A stretch of 64,000 bases of DNA from Actinoallomurus sp. (GTDB taxonomy: Bacteria; Actinomycetota; Actinomycetes; Streptosporangiales; Streptosporangiaceae). Shown piece by piece: positions 36,401 to 45,695 of this stretch. The stretch covers positions 1 through 64,000 of the forward strand of contig JAOPYL010000336.1 of NCBI GenBank assembly GCA_025964625.1, written 5' to 3'. Positions within the stretch are counted from its first letter, which is position 1. Each line of letters begins with the position of its first letter. Under the pieces are notes generated by a model. That model had not been told where the DNA came from. It made no database searches and was given only the letters and a program-made list of their open reading frames with translations. Both the position numbers and the translations under genes were made by a program.

Positions 36401-38587
36401 TCAGCCGCAGCGGTAGAGCACCTGACCGTTCTGCGTGGAGGACGACCCGCCGTACTCCGAGGGCTTGACCGTCGCGCAGTTCTTCATGACCCAGGAGCTC
36501 ACTCCGGAGTCGCCGCCGTTGCCTCCGCCCCAGCCGCCCCGGTCCCCGCCGAGCATGATGTAGTGGAGCTTTCCGTCCCGCACGTACCCCTGGAGCTTCT
36601 GGGCGGTCATGGCCGGGTCGCTGCCGGAGAAGCCACCCATGGCCATCGCGGGTTTGCCGGTCTGGAGGATTATCGGCGCGGCGCTCCGTGCGTTGCTGAC
36701 CGCGACGAGCCAGGTCGCACCGGCCTGGTTCTTTTCCAGGTAGGAAACGAGCTGGGGGCTGACCTGGCCCATGTCCCAGCCGCCTCCGCCGTGGCCACCG
36801 GAGAACCGTCCGCCCTGGCCGCCGGCCGCCCGGCCGTTGCCGCCGTGGGATCGGCCGCCCTGCGTCGGCATTCCGCCACCGTGCATCCAGGGCGCGCCCA
36901 TTCCGGAGCGAGGTGTGGACGGGCCGGCCATGGGGTTGTTGCCGTTCGTCGTGCTGCCCGCGGCGGACGCCGCGTACGCCGCCGGTCCGGCGAGGCCGGC
37001 CAGCAACCCCACGACCGCGGTGGGAATCGCCAGCCTGGCGAGTGCGCCGCCACCGAGCCGCGCGGCCGGCAGACCGATCACGGCGACGACGGTCAGTGCC
37101 ACGATGATCCAGGCGAGCGGCGGGTTCCAGGTCGGCGTGCGCCGCAGGAGGGCGAACGCCCAGGCTCCGGTGATCGCGATGCCCAGGGGCAGTACCCAGG
37201 TCCAGGCCCCGGACCGCCGGTAGGCGCCGAACAACGTCACCACACCGATGCCGGTCAGTGCCGCGATGGCAGGCGCCATGGCGGTGGTGTAGTACGGGTG
37301 CATACCGCCGTTGGAGAAGCTGAACACCACGAAGTGCACGGCGAGCCAGACGCCCCACAACACCAGGGTCGCGCGGGCCAGATCGGTCCGCGGCCGTCTC
37401 CAGTGGAGGATCAGGCCGGCCACCAGCGCCAGGACGGCGAACGGAAGCAGCCATGAGATCTGGCCGCCGAGCACGCTGCCGAACAGCCGCCCGGGTCCGG
37501 AAGCGCCGGCCATGCCACCGAAGCCGTGACCGCCGAGGCCCTTGGCGCCCAAGCCGTGGCCGCCGAGGGCGTTGGCGCCGGCCCCGTGGCCCGTGAAGCG
37601 CTGTCCGCCGAGGCCCTGTGTGCCTGCCCCCTGCCCGGCACCGGGCAGGTGAGCGCCGCCGTGCGTGGGACCACGGCCGCCGCCGGTGATGCGGCCGATG
37701 CCGTTGTAACCGATGACGAGGTCCAAGACGGTGTTCTTCGTGCTGCTGCCGACAAAGGGCCGGCTGCCCGCGGGGATCAGGTCGACCACGATCATCCACC
37801 AGAAGCTGGACACCGCGAGGACGGCTCCCGCCGCGAGCAGATGCCCCACGCGGCGCAGCCAGCCGCCCGATGCCTCTGACCCGTCGCCGGCCGTACCCGA
37901 TCCGGCCCTTCCCGGCGCGGACAGCAGGTAGGCGATCGCGAGCGCGGGCAGTGCGATGTAGGCCTGCAGCATCTTGGTGTTGAACGCACAGCCGAGGATG
38001 AGGCCCGCGGCCAGCAGCCAGCGCAGCCTGCCGGACTCGACCGCCCGCAGGCAGGCCCAGGCGGCGAGCACCAGGAACAGGGTGAGGAGCGTGTCGGGGT
38101 TGTCGTCCCGGTTGATCGCCACGGTGATCGGCGTCAGCGTCAGCACCAGTGCCGCGATCAGACCGGCTGCGGGGCCGAAGGCGCGCCGTACGCCGGAGAA
38201 CAGAAGGGCGACCGCGGCGACGCCCTCGATGACCTGAGGGAGCAGGAGTGTCCATGTGCTGAAGCCGAAGATCCGCCCGAACAGCTCCATGACCCACAGC
38301 GCCATGGGCGGCTTGTCCACGGTGATGTACGACGCCGGGTCGAGGGACCCGAAGAAGAACGCCTTCCAGCTCTCGGTCCCGCTCTTGACCGCCGCGGCGT
38401 AGTAACTGTTGGCGTAACCGTTCTTCGACAGCCCCCAGGCGTACAGGACGGCGGCCAGCGCGAGGATCGCCCACAGTGCGGGACGCGCCCATCGCGGCTC
38501 CTCGGGGCGGCCGAGTACGAGATGTCTCATGCGATTCGCGGGCCGGGCCTTTGGTGCTGTGGCCGGGTCGGACAGTCCGGTGATCAT
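36401..38587 (-). CDS. GT39/ArnT-like membrane glycosyltransferase
   Basis: 728 residues from the ATG that overlaps the stop of the upstream GT2 gene. The N-terminal half has about ten membrane helices and PMT/ArnT-type loop motifs: KNGYANSYYAAAVKSGTESW, DKPPMALWV (conserved acidic residue of the first loop) and INRDDNPDTLL. A Gly/His-rich cytoplasmic or periplasmic insert lies at about 325-375, and a Gly-rich stretch precedes the C-terminal soluble domain (about 620-728; WLVAVSNARSAA). Such enzymes move sugars from polyprenyl phosphate carriers to lipids, glycans or proteins. The GT2 gene upstream probably makes its donor. Confidence 0.88.
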   Translation of the reverse strand: MITGLSDPATAPKARPANRMRHLVLGRPEEPRWARPALWAILALAAVLYAWGLSKNGYANSYYAAAVKSGTESWKAFFFGSLDPASYITVDKPPMALWVMELFGRIFGFSTWTLLLPQVIEGVAAVALLFSGVRRAFGPAAGLIAALVLTLTPITVAINRDDNPDTLLTLFLVLAAWACLRAVESGRLRWLLAAGLILGCAFNTKMLQAYIALPALAIAYLLSAPGRAGSGTAGDGSEASGGWLRRVGHLLAAGAVLAVSSFWWMIVVDLIPAGSRPFVGSSTKNTVLDLVIGYNGIGRITGGGRGPTHGGAHLPGAGQGAGTQGLGGQRFTGHGAGANALGGHGLGAKGLGGHGFGGMAGASGPGRLFGSVLGGQISWLLPFAVLALVAGLILHWRRPRTDLARATLVLWGVWLAVHFVVFSFSNGGMHPYYTTAMAPAIAALTGIGVVTLFGAYRRSGAWTWVLPLGIAITGAWAFALLRRTPTWNPPLAWIIVALTVVAVIGLPAARLGGGALARLAIPTAVVGLLAGLAGPAAYAASAAGSTTNGNNPMAGPSTPRSGMGAPWMHGGGMPTQGGRSHGGNGRAAGGQGGRFSGGHGGGGWDMGQVSPQLVSYLEKNQAGATWLVAVSNARSAAPIILQTGKPAMAMGGFSGSDPAMTAQKLQGYVRDGKLHYIMLGGDRGGWGGGNGGDSGVSSWVMKNCATVKPSEYGGSSSTQNGQVLYRCG

Positions 38588-39903
38588 CGGGGCGGTTCCT
38601 GGAGGCTGGGTTCCTGCCGGGTGCGGCGGGGGTGGAAGACCCACGCACGGAGCAGGACGAATCGGATAAGGGCGGCGAAAAGGTTCAAGCCGAACAGTGC
38701 GGCGAGCTCGGTCAGCCGGGAGGCGTGCGGCGAGACGGCATGGACGACGGCCAGGCCGCCCGTGCTGACCGCCAGGCCGACGGCGAAGGCGATGCTGCCT
38801 TCGAGCTGGTGCCGCACCGCACGCCGTGAGCCGGTCACGCCGAAGGTGAACCGGCGGTTGGCGGCGGTGTTGGCGATGGCGGCGAGGAAGTAGGAGACCA
38901 CGTTCGCGGTGATCACTGGCATGAAAGGACGCAACAGCACGTACAGCGCGAGCTGGGCAACGGTGCTGATGACGCCAATGATCGCGAAGCTGGGGAGCTG
39001 CCTGCGCATGCCGGTGGGCAGTCGTGCTTCCTGTGATCGGGCGAGCATCGGGACGTGGAACGCCCCCGAGAGCACCCGGCGGGCGACGCGAACCATGCCA
39101 CGCAGGTCATCGAGTGCGGTGCGGAGGACGTCGACGCGGCTGTCCGGGTCGTCGATCCAGTCGACCGGCACTTCGTGGATGCGCAACCCGTTGCGCTCGG
39201 CGAGCAGCAGCAACTCGGTGTCGAAGAACCAGGCGTCGTCTTCGACCGCCGGCAGCAGGGCGCGCACGATGTCGGCCCGGCCTGCTTTGAAACCGCACTG
39301 GGCGTCGGAGAACCGGGCGGCGAGCGTCGTACGCAGCAGCAGGTTGTAGGCACGAGAGATGAACTCGCGCTTCGAGCCGCGGACGACGGCGGAGCCGCGG
39401 GACAGACGGCTGCCGATGGCCAGGTCACTGTGGCCGGACACCAGAGGTGCGATCAGGGGAAGGAAGGCGTCCAGGTCGGTGGACAGGTCGACGTCCATGT
39501 AGGCGACCACGTCCGCCGTACTGGTGCCCCACACGTGCCGAAGCGCCCGCCCGCGTCCCTTCCGGTCCAGGTGCACGCCCTGGACCTCGGGGATCTCAAG
39601 CGCCAGCCGCTGGGCCACCTCCCATGTCCGGTCGGTGCTCGCGTTGTCGGCGATGCTGATCACGAACCGGTAGGGGAACGTCTCGGTGAGATAGGCGTGC
39701 AGGCGCCGAACACTGGCCGCCAGCACCTGTTCCTCGTTGTAGACGGGGACGGCGACCTCGATGAGGGGGCCGCGTGTGTCGATGGGCCCGGGCGGTCCGT
39801 CGGTCAGGCCGAGGCGGGAAAGCGCAATGTTGCCCGCCGCTTGCCTTGCCCTTGGTGACTCCCGGGCGGTGGTCAGCTCACGCACAGCGAGAATGCTGGC
39901 CAT
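38584..39903 (-). CDS. GT2 polyprenyl-phosphate sugar synthase fused to GtrA domain
   Basis: 439 residues from the ATG followed by GCCAGC; a TTG 21 codons upstream is less likely. The GT2 domain has IEVAVPVYNEEQVL, DNASTDRTWEVA, and VAYMDVDLSTDLDAFL with the D-x-D metal site. A GtrA-like four-helix membrane domain follows (about 310-425), beginning at LPSFAIIGVISTVAQL. The arrangement is that of dolichol-phosphate-mannose-type synthases that charge and flip a polyprenyl-linked sugar. Its stop overlaps the GT39 start. Confidence 0.9.
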   Translation of the reverse strand: MASILAVRELTTARESPRARQAAGNIALSRLGLTDGPPGPIDTRGPLIEVAVPVYNEEQVLAASVRRLHAYLTETFPYRFVISIADNASTDRTWEVAQRLALEIPEVQGVHLDRKGRGRALRHVWGTSTADVVAYMDVDLSTDLDAFLPLIAPLVSGHSDLAIGSRLSRGSAVVRGSKREFISRAYNLLLRTTLAARFSDAQCGFKAGRADIVRALLPAVEDDAWFFDTELLLLAERNGLRIHEVPVDWIDDPDSRVDVLRTALDDLRGMVRVARRVLSGAFHVPMLARSQEARLPTGMRRQLPSFAIIGVISTVAQLALYVLLRPFMPVITANVVSYFLAAIANTAANRRFTFGVTGSRRAVRHQLEGSIAFAVGLAVSTGGLAVVHAVSPHASRLTELAALFGLNLFAALIRFVLLRAWVFHPRRTRQEPSLQEPPR

Positions 39904-40064
39904 CCAGCCTGGGGGAAACCTGAGGCGTTTGGCAACTAGTGGTAAAAAACTGGCTGTCACCTGCAACTAAAACCAAAGCGTTGACCACGGTGCGCCCCGT
40001 GGGACCCCCACAGATGCTGTGGGGGTCCCACACGGCTTCCACCCGCCGGCGCATCCACCGGCTG

Positions 40065-40631
40065 TCAACCGTGTGAGGAGGGGGAGGGAGTGCCGTGCGA
40101 TGACGTGCCGTGAGGTGAGGGCGAGGAGGTACCGCCGGCCGAGGCCGAGGGAGTGGCACTGGTGGAGGGACAGGCGAATGGCCGATGGCCACTGAACGCG
40201 GGCCCGCCGTTTCCTGGCCGGTGGTTTCCTGGCTGGCCGCTGCCGGGTTGACCGCCTCCGAACGCGGGGCGACCGCCGCCTGGCCGGCCGGTTCCTCCCG
40301 GCGCACCGCCGCCCCATGTACCGGGGAACTTTCCCCCGCACATGCCGCGCCAGTGGCCGAAATTCCGCCCGCCGTGCTGTCCCACGCCGTGCGCGCTCAT
40401 GTTGTCGGAGAGGTCACTCCAGGTCGCGATCAGACCGCCATAGGCGATGTTGATCGAGACCAGCACCGCGACGGCGGACACCGCGTAACCGGAGAGCAGC
40501 AGTCCGATGCGGCTGAGGACACGGACGACGCGCGGCCCACGAACCCGGTTCCACAGAAGGACCGCACCGACCGTCGCGAGGATCGCGGCCGCGATGGTCA
40601 GTATCTGGAAAGGGGTGCCGGTGAGACTCAT
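40065..40631 (-). CDS. Membrane protein with Gly/Pro/Ser-rich C-terminus, related to the neighbouring esterase N-terminus
   Basis: 188 residues from the ATG overlapping the esterase stop. The first 75 residues (two membrane helices; LLWNRVRGPRVVRVLSRIG and then VSINIAYGG) match the N-terminal membrane module of the esterase (LLWNRIPGPRAVRIPVRVG; VSLNISYGG). After the membrane module the protein is low complexity: Gly, Asn, Pro, then Ser/Thr/His-rich to the end. No hydrolase domain is present. It looks like a duplicated membrane module carrying a new extracellular tail. Function unknown. Confidence 0.65.
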   Translation of the reverse strand: MSLTGTPFQILTIAAAILATVGAVLLWNRVRGPRVVRVLSRIGLLLSGYAVSAVAVLVSINIAYGGLIATWSDLSDNMSAHGVGQHGGRNFGHWRGMCGGKFPGTWGGGAPGGTGRPGGGRPAFGGGQPGSGQPGNHRPGNGGPAFSGHRPFACPSTSATPSASAGGTSSPSPHGTSSHGTPSPSSHG

Positions 40632-41803
40632 TGCCGGACTCCTTGCTGGGCGCTCTGCTGCGACACCGGTGCGCTCAGCCGGTCGGACAGCCAGGCGAAG
40701 GTCGTGGGGAGCATTTTCTCCCACGCGGTCTGGTTATGGCCGCCCCCGTAAGGGGCGATGAACTGCTGGACCTCGGTCGCACGCGAGAGCGGCGCGGACT
40801 TGGCCGCGTTGATCATCTGCTGGCACTCCGAAGGCGGGTCGATCGGATCCTGGGCACTGGCCGTCATCAGCAGCGAAACCGCGGGCGTCCGCCGGTGCGT
40901 GATCAGCCACTGCGGGCTGTTCTCGTCGGCGAGCGCCGTGTCCTGGGTCAGCGAAGGCGACTCGGGCGTGTAGTAGCCCGATATCGAGACCGCCGCGCGG
41001 TACCGGTCGGGATGCTGGAGTACGAGCTTGGCCGCGCAGAAGCCGCCGGTGGAGTACCCCATCAGCCCCCAGCCGGCGGCGGAGTCGATCGCCCGGAAGT
41101 TGTCCAGCACCATCTGCCGTACGTCCTGGGTGAGCCAGGTGTCGAGTTTGGCGTCGCCGGGAATGTCGCTGCACTCCTCGTTGTCATCCGGCGCGGTGTG
41201 ATTCGCGATGGGGGTGACCTCAGGAACGACGAGGATGGCCGGGTTGGTGGTGCCGCTGGATATCGCGGCCTTCATGTGGGCGGCCAGGTTCATCGGGCCC
41301 ATCCAGGCCCCCGGTGAGTCGGGCACGCCGTGCAGCAACTCCAGCACCGGGAACTGCTGGTGCGGATTCTTCGTGTACTGCGACGGCAGCCAGACGTACA
41401 CCTGGGACGTGATCCCGGATTTCACCCCGGTCAGCGTGGTCTTGATGAACCCTCCGTAGCCGGCGGGGGTGAACCGCTGATGGCCGCTGAGTCGCTGCGT
41501 CGTCGCCACGGCCACCGGATGCAGTGTCACCTGGCCGACCTGGCCGGAGAGGTGCGCGCCCTTGGTGCTCTGAGCTCCGATCAGATCCTTCCAGGAGACG
41601 ACCAGCCCCCCGTAGGAGATGTTCAGGGACACCAGCAGGGCGAGGGTCGCCAGTGCCTCACCGAGGATCAGGAAACCGACACGCACCGGAATCCGGACCG
41701 CGCGCGGACCGGGGATGCGATTCCACAGCAACAGGGTCGCAACCGCGATGACCACCATCAACGCGATGGTCACGTCCCGGAACGTCATGCTGACCAGGCT
41801 CAT
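40628..41803 (-). CDS. Membrane-anchored esterase (antigen 85/esterase D-like hydrolase)
   Basis: 391 residues from the ATG after GGAGG at 7-base spacing. Two or three N-terminal membrane helices (about 10-70) precede an extracytoplasmic alpha/beta hydrolase. Motifs: VYVWLPSQYTKNP, FPVLELLHGVPDSPGAW (oxyanion loop), nucleophile elbow GYSTGG and GGGHNQTAWEKMLP (catalytic His). This is the putative esterase family that includes mycolyltransferase-like and S-formylglutathione hydrolase-like proteins. It is first in a four-gene set with the membrane paralog and two glycosyltransferase genes, which suggests cell-envelope work. Confidence 0.85.
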   Translation of the reverse strand: MSLVSMTFRDVTIALMVVIAVATLLLWNRIPGPRAVRIPVRVGFLILGEALATLALLVSLNISYGGLVVSWKDLIGAQSTKGAHLSGQVGQVTLHPVAVATTQRLSGHQRFTPAGYGGFIKTTLTGVKSGITSQVYVWLPSQYTKNPHQQFPVLELLHGVPDSPGAWMGPMNLAAHMKAAISSGTTNPAILVVPEVTPIANHTAPDDNEECSDIPGDAKLDTWLTQDVRQMVLDNFRAIDSAAGWGLMGYSTGGFCAAKLVLQHPDRYRAAVSISGYYTPESPSLTQDTALADENSPQWLITHRRTPAVSLLMTASAQDPIDPPSECQQMINAAKSAPLSRATEVQQFIAPYGGGHNQTAWEKMLPTTFAWLSDRLSAPVSQQSAQQGVRQ

Positions 41804-41995
41804 CCGTGTTCCTCCGGCGGGGCGGCCGCGCTCCAACGGTGGAATTGCTGTATTCGACCGGGCCGACCGATGCGTAGCGGTCCGGATGTTGTCGGTGCCA
41901 TGAGGGTAAGGTTCGGCTTCCACCTGACAGGAGCTTGTGAGCTTCCTGAAGATCGCGTTAAAAGCCGCCCTCAACGGCGTCGATGTGCCGGCGGC

Positions 41996-42859
41996 TCATC
42001 GGATCAACCGGCTCGACGCGCAGGGTGTGGGCCCAGTGGCACGCCCTGACCCGCTTCGGTGTCGCGCGGCCAGGGCACGCCATGTGGCGGTGGCGGCGAG
42101 GGAGAACGCGAATGCGGTTCCGCTGACGACGGTGATGGCGCCGCCGGCGGCGACGTTGTAGCTGTTGGAGATGAGTACGCCCGTGAGGCCGCTGCCCGCG
42201 CCGGCGGCGATGGCGATGGCGGTCATGGTGGGGATGTGGTGGGTCCACAGGCGGGCGATGGCGGCGGGGGCCACGAGGACGGCCACGGCGAGGATGGCGC
42301 CGACGGCGGGCACGGCGACCACGATGACGGCCTCGACGGCGAGCAGTAGCGCTACGTCGATGGCGGCGGCCCGGTATCCGGCGGCGGCGTAGCCGCCGGG
42401 GTCGAAGGCGCGGTAGGTGAGTTCCTTGCCCGCGATGGCGAGCAGGGCGATGACGATGACGCCGACCACGGCGACGGCGGCGAGGTCGCCGTCGCCGACG
42501 GTGAGGATCTGGCCGACGGTGTAGGCGGTGAGGTCCTTGGTGAAGCCGTCGCGGGCCGACAGCAGTACGACTCCGAGCGCGAACCCGGCGGACAGCATGA
42601 CGCCGATCGCGGTGGTGGTGTCCTGTTCCCGGCGGCGGGACAGGGCGAGGACGCCCAGCACGATGAGCACGCCGAACAGGCCGCCGCCGGCGTACAGGTT
42701 GATTCCGGCGATGGCTGCCAGGACCACGCCGGGGAAGGTGGCGTGCGTCATGGCGAGGGTGAAGAACGGCAGCCGGCGCAGCACGATCTGCACGCTGATG
42801 AGCCCGCCGACCGTTCCGAGGAGTACGGCTTCGAGGATCGCGCGATCGACGGCGGTCAT
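41996..42859 (-). CDS. Zn/Mn ABC transporter permease (ZnuB-like), second subunit
   Basis: 287 residues and about eight hydrophobic helices. Family hallmarks include LPFFTLAMTHATFPGVVLA near the N-terminus and RAFDPGGYAAAGYRA in the cytoplasmic loop that contacts the ATPase. Its start overlaps the stop of the first permease gene (ATGA), indicating two separate permease subunits. The family imports zinc or manganese with the ATPase and lipoprotein upstream. Confidence 0.92.
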   Translation of the reverse strand: MTAVDRAILEAVLLGTVGGLISVQIVLRRLPFFTLAMTHATFPGVVLAAIAGINLYAGGGLFGVLIVLGVLALSRRREQDTTTAIGVMLSAGFALGVVLLSARDGFTKDLTAYTVGQILTVGDGDLAAVAVVGVIVIALLAIAGKELTYRAFDPGGYAAAGYRAAAIDVALLLAVEAVIVVAVPAVGAILAVAVLVAPAAIARLWTHHIPTMTAIAIAAGAGSGLTGVLISNSYNVAAGGAITVVSGTAFAFSLAATATWRALAARHRSGSGRATGPTPCASSRLIR

Positions 42860-43722
42860 GCCGTCCTCCGTACCGTACGCAGTCGCCGCCCGGCTGCGGC
42901 GGCGGCGAGCGCGCCCAGGTAGAGGCCGACGAGGACGAGAACGACGGTACCGCCGGAGGCGAGTCGGAGTCCGTGGTGGAGGGAGGCGTCGTAGCTGATG
43001 GCGAGTCCGGCCCAGCCGCCCAGCGCACCGAGAAGAGCGGCGACCGGCACGATGACGGTGAGCCGGTCGGAGACGGCCCTGGCCGCCGCGGCGGGGACGA
43101 TGAGCAGTGCGATCACCAGTACGGTGCCGACGGCCCGAACCGAGGCGACCACGACGAGGGCGACGATGGCGTTGGTGATCAGGTCGAGCAGACCGATCCG
43201 GTAACCGGCCGCCTGGGCGCCTTGCGGGTCGAAGGCGCGGGCCGTCAGCGGGCGCCGGAGGATCACGAGTGCGGCGACGACCAGGAGGGTCACGACCAGT
43301 GTCTGGGTGAGCTGCTGGGCGGTGACGGTGAGGATCCGGCCGAACAAGAAGGCCGTCAGGTCCGTGGTGTAGCCCGATTCGCGGGAGACCAGCACGACGC
43401 CGATGGCGAAGAACGTGGTGAGCAGGACCGCGAGCGCGGTGTCCTCGGTGACGGCGCGGTTCCGGGTGAGCAGGGTGAGCAGCACCGCGGTGAGGCCGCC
43501 GGCGGCCAGCGCGCCCCAGAAGATGCCGCCTTCGCCGGTGAGCAGGTAGCCGATGACGACGCCGGGGAAGACGGTGTGGGTCAGGGCGTCGGTCATGAAC
43601 GCCAGGCGACGCAGCAGGATGAGTACCCCGACGGTGCCGGCCAGCGCGCCGAGCATGATCAGCTCGGCCAGCGCGCGGGCCATGAACGGGAACGTGAACG
43701 GTTCGATGAAGGTCTGGTACAT
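42856..43722 (-). CDS. Zn/Mn ABC transporter permease (ZnuB-like), first subunit
   Basis: 288 residues from the ATG 4 bases beyond the ATPase stop; the frame extends further upstream inside the ATPase gene and that start is rejected. Hydrophobic helices throughout, with LRRLAFMTDALTHTVFPGVV and the coupling-loop motif RAFDPQGAQAAGYRIG. It is paralogous to the next gene; two permeases of this type usually form a heterodimer. Confidence 0.92.
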   Translation of the reverse strand: MYQTFIEPFTFPFMARALAELIMLGALAGTVGVLILLRRLAFMTDALTHTVFPGVVIGYLLTGEGGIFWGALAAGGLTAVLLTLLTRNRAVTEDTALAVLLTTFFAIGVVLVSRESGYTTDLTAFLFGRILTVTAQQLTQTLVVTLLVVAALVILRRPLTARAFDPQGAQAAGYRIGLLDLITNAIVALVVVASVRAVGTVLVIALLIVPAAAARAVSDRLTVIVPVAALLGALGGWAGLAISYDASLHHGLRLASGGTVVLVLVGLYLGALAAAAAGRRLRTVRRTA

Positions 43723-43726
43723 GGCC

Positions 43727-44518
43727 TCAGGAGTGGGCGACGATGACGCGGTCGCCGCGCAGTTCGAGGGCGTGCCCGCCGTAGGTGGCACGCAGCCGTT
43801 CGGGGGTGAGCGTCGTCTGTGTGGGGCCGAAGCCGTACTGGCGCCGGTTGAGCAGGCAGACCTCTTCGCAGGCCAGGTGGGCCAGGGCGAGGTCGTGGGT
43901 GGAGACGACCACCGCCGCGCCCCCCTCTTTCAGGGCGGCGATGGCGGCGAGGAGGGCCTGTTCGCTGACGGCGTCGACGCCGTTGAACGGTTCGTCGAGC
44001 AGTAGCAGGCGGGGTTCGGCGGCGATGGCGCGGGCGAGCAGTACGCGCTGGCGCTGCCCGCCGGACAGGGTGCCGAACCGATGCCGGGCACGGTCGGCCA
44101 GTCCGACTTGCTCCAGGGCCTGCCGGGCGGCCTGCCGGTCGGCGGCGCCGGGCCGGCGGAGCCAGCCGATCCGCCGGTACCGGCCCATCAGCACGACCTG
44201 GCCGACCGAGATCGGGAACTCCGGATCGAGCGTGTCGGCCTGCGGGACGTACGCGACGTGACGCCGGGCCCCCGCGGGCGCGCTTCCGAGCACGGTGATC
44301 CGGCCCGAGGCCAGGGGCACGAGCCCGAGTATCGCCTTGATGAGGGTGGACTTGCCGGCGCCGTTCGGGCCGATCAGCGCGACGGCCTCGCCCGGGGCGA
44401 CCGTGCCGTCGATGTTCTCCAACGCGGGCGCGGCGCCGTACGCGACGCCGACCTCGTCGAGATCCAGTGCCGGGGTCATGCCCATGGCTTCAAGCTCCTG
44501 CGCGGAGGTGGTGTCCAT
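43727..44518 (-). CDS. Zn/Mn ABC transporter ATP-binding protein
   Basis: 263 residues. Walker A GPNGAGKST (50-58), Q-loop in VAYVPQADTLD, signature LSGGQRQRVLLARA, Walker B LLLLDEPFNGVD and switch STHD. It belongs to the metal-type ABC family (ZnuC/MntB). It follows the lipoprotein gene after 2 bases. Confidence 0.95.
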   Translation of the reverse strand: MDTTSAQELEAMGMTPALDLDEVGVAYGAAPALENIDGTVAPGEAVALIGPNGAGKSTLIKAILGLVPLASGRITVLGSAPAGARRHVAYVPQADTLDPEFPISVGQVVLMGRYRRIGWLRRPGAADRQAARQALEQVGLADRARHRFGTLSGGQRQRVLLARAIAAEPRLLLLDEPFNGVDAVSEQALLAAIAALKEGGAAVVVSTHDLALAHLACEEVCLLNRRQYGFGPTQTTLTPERLRATYGGHALELRGDRVIVAHS

Positions 44519-44520
44519 GG

Positions 44521-45471
44521 TCAGCCCTTCAGCGCGGTCACGATGGTGGTGGTGTTGTGCCGCTCCATGTCGAGGTACGTGGCGCCGGCCGAGCCCGCGG
44601 GGCCGAGCGTGTCGCCGTACAGGGAGCTCTCCCCGGCCTCGACCTTGACGCCCGCCTGCTTGCCGATGGCCTCGGCGGTCTTGGGCGGCAGCGAGGATTC
44701 GGAGAAGATCGCCTTCACGCCGGTCGACTTGATCTTCGCGACGAGGGTGGAGAGCTGCTTGCCGGACAGCTCGGCGGAGGTGTCGAAGCTCGGGATGATC
44801 GAGCCGACGAACGTCAGGTGGTACCGGTCGACGTAGTAGCCGAACGCGTCATGGTTGGTGACCAGCTTCCGCTGGTCCGCGGGCAGCGTATTGATCTGCT
44901 GGGTGATCCAGCCGTCGAGCTGGTCGAGCTTGCCGGTGTAGGCGGTCAGGTTCGCATCGAAGGTCGCCGTGTCCTTGGTGTCCTTGGCGGTGAACGCCGA
45001 CGCGATGTCGCGGCTCATGATCTCGGCGTTCTTCGGGTCCTGCCAGATGTGCGGGTCGCCGGCGGCCTGTTCGTCCGTGCCGTTGCCCCTGCGTACGGCG
45101 ACGCCCTTGCTGGTGTCCACCAGCGTGCCGTGGAAGCCGGCGGAACTGATCGTCTGGTCGAGCCACCTCTCCAGATGCACACCGTTTTCCACCACCACGT
45201 CGGCCTCGGCGATGGCCTGTACGTCGGCGGGGGAGGGCTCGTAGTCGTGCGGGTCGACGTTGGGCTTGAGGATCTGGGTGACCTTCACCTTGTCACCGCC
45301 GATGTTGCGGGCGAAGTCGGCCACCTGCGTCGTGGTCGCGACCACCTTCAGCTTCTCGCCGCTCGTGCCGCCGGTGTCGCTCGCCGAGCTGGGACCGCCA
45401 CAAGCCGTCGCGGTGGCCAGCAGACCCGCGAAGGCAGGTGCGGCCAGCCGCACGGTTCGGTTGCGCAACAT
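44521..45471 (-). CDS. Metal-binding lipoprotein of the Zn/Mn ABC transporter (ZnuA-like)
   Basis: 316 residues from the ATG; AGGAG lies unusually close to it (2 bases). A lipobox-like ATAC-GG at about residue 20-24 predicts a lipoprotein. Cluster A-I metal-binding positions: DPHDYEPSPAD, GVHLERW, GDPHIWQDPKNAEIM, TNHDAFGYYVDRY and the C-terminal ESSLPPKTAEAIG. No His-rich loop is present between the domains, in contrast to many zinc-specific ZnuA proteins, so zinc versus manganese is open. Confidence 0.9.
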   Translation of the reverse strand: MLRNRTVRLAAPAFAGLLATATACGGPSSASDTGGTSGEKLKVVATTTQVADFARNIGGDKVKVTQILKPNVDPHDYEPSPADVQAIAEADVVVENGVHLERWLDQTISSAGFHGTLVDTSKGVAVRRGNGTDEQAAGDPHIWQDPKNAEIMSRDIASAFTAKDTKDTATFDANLTAYTGKLDQLDGWITQQINTLPADQRKLVTNHDAFGYYVDRYHLTFVGSIIPSFDTSAELSGKQLSTLVAKIKSTGVKAIFSESSLPPKTAEAIGKQAGVKVEAGESSLYGDTLGPAGSAGATYLDMERHNTTTIVTALKG

Positions 45472-45514
45472 ATCTCCTAGATCACCGCAAGGCTCGATAA
45501 TGAAAACCGGTCCC

Positions 45515-45543
45515 ATAGTCGCCTTATCGGTAATGGTTGTCAA
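45515..45543 (-). promoter_or_regulatory. Promoter of the metal ABC operon
   Basis: Read on the minus strand: -35 TTGACA (45543-45538), a 17-base spacer, and -10 GACTAT (45520-45515). Transcription would start near 45508, about 37 bases before the lipoprotein start. ACCGGTTTTCATTATCGAG in the leader resembles half of a Zur-type box but is not a full palindrome. Regulation by zinc is only a suggestion. Confidence 0.6.
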
Positions 45544-45695
45544 TATCGCTTGCTGTTCGCGCCGTCGCCACCTGGGATCGCACTCCGCCACAGCACCCCG
45601 GAAGCCCAGGGAACCGAGCAGCCCACGTCACTGAACCGGCGCTCCGAGCCGGTCGGCCAACTGAGGTTCAGCCGGTCGTACGTCCGGCTGCGGCG

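Noticed and set aside
36393-38648. Second 751-codon open frame in another phase of the GT39 gene
   Set aside because: Arg/Pro/Gly-rich without membrane helices, whereas the other frame shows a coherent multi-helix glycosyltransferase.
42050-42350. GGC/GAC-rich stretch suggesting a tandem repeat
   Set aside because: It is the codon pattern of Ala/Val/Gly-rich membrane helices; no fixed period was found.
41958-43028. His/Arg-rich open frame over the metal permease genes
   Set aside because: It looked like a metal-binding protein, but the His richness is produced by reading Val/Gly/Ala codons of the permease out of frame.
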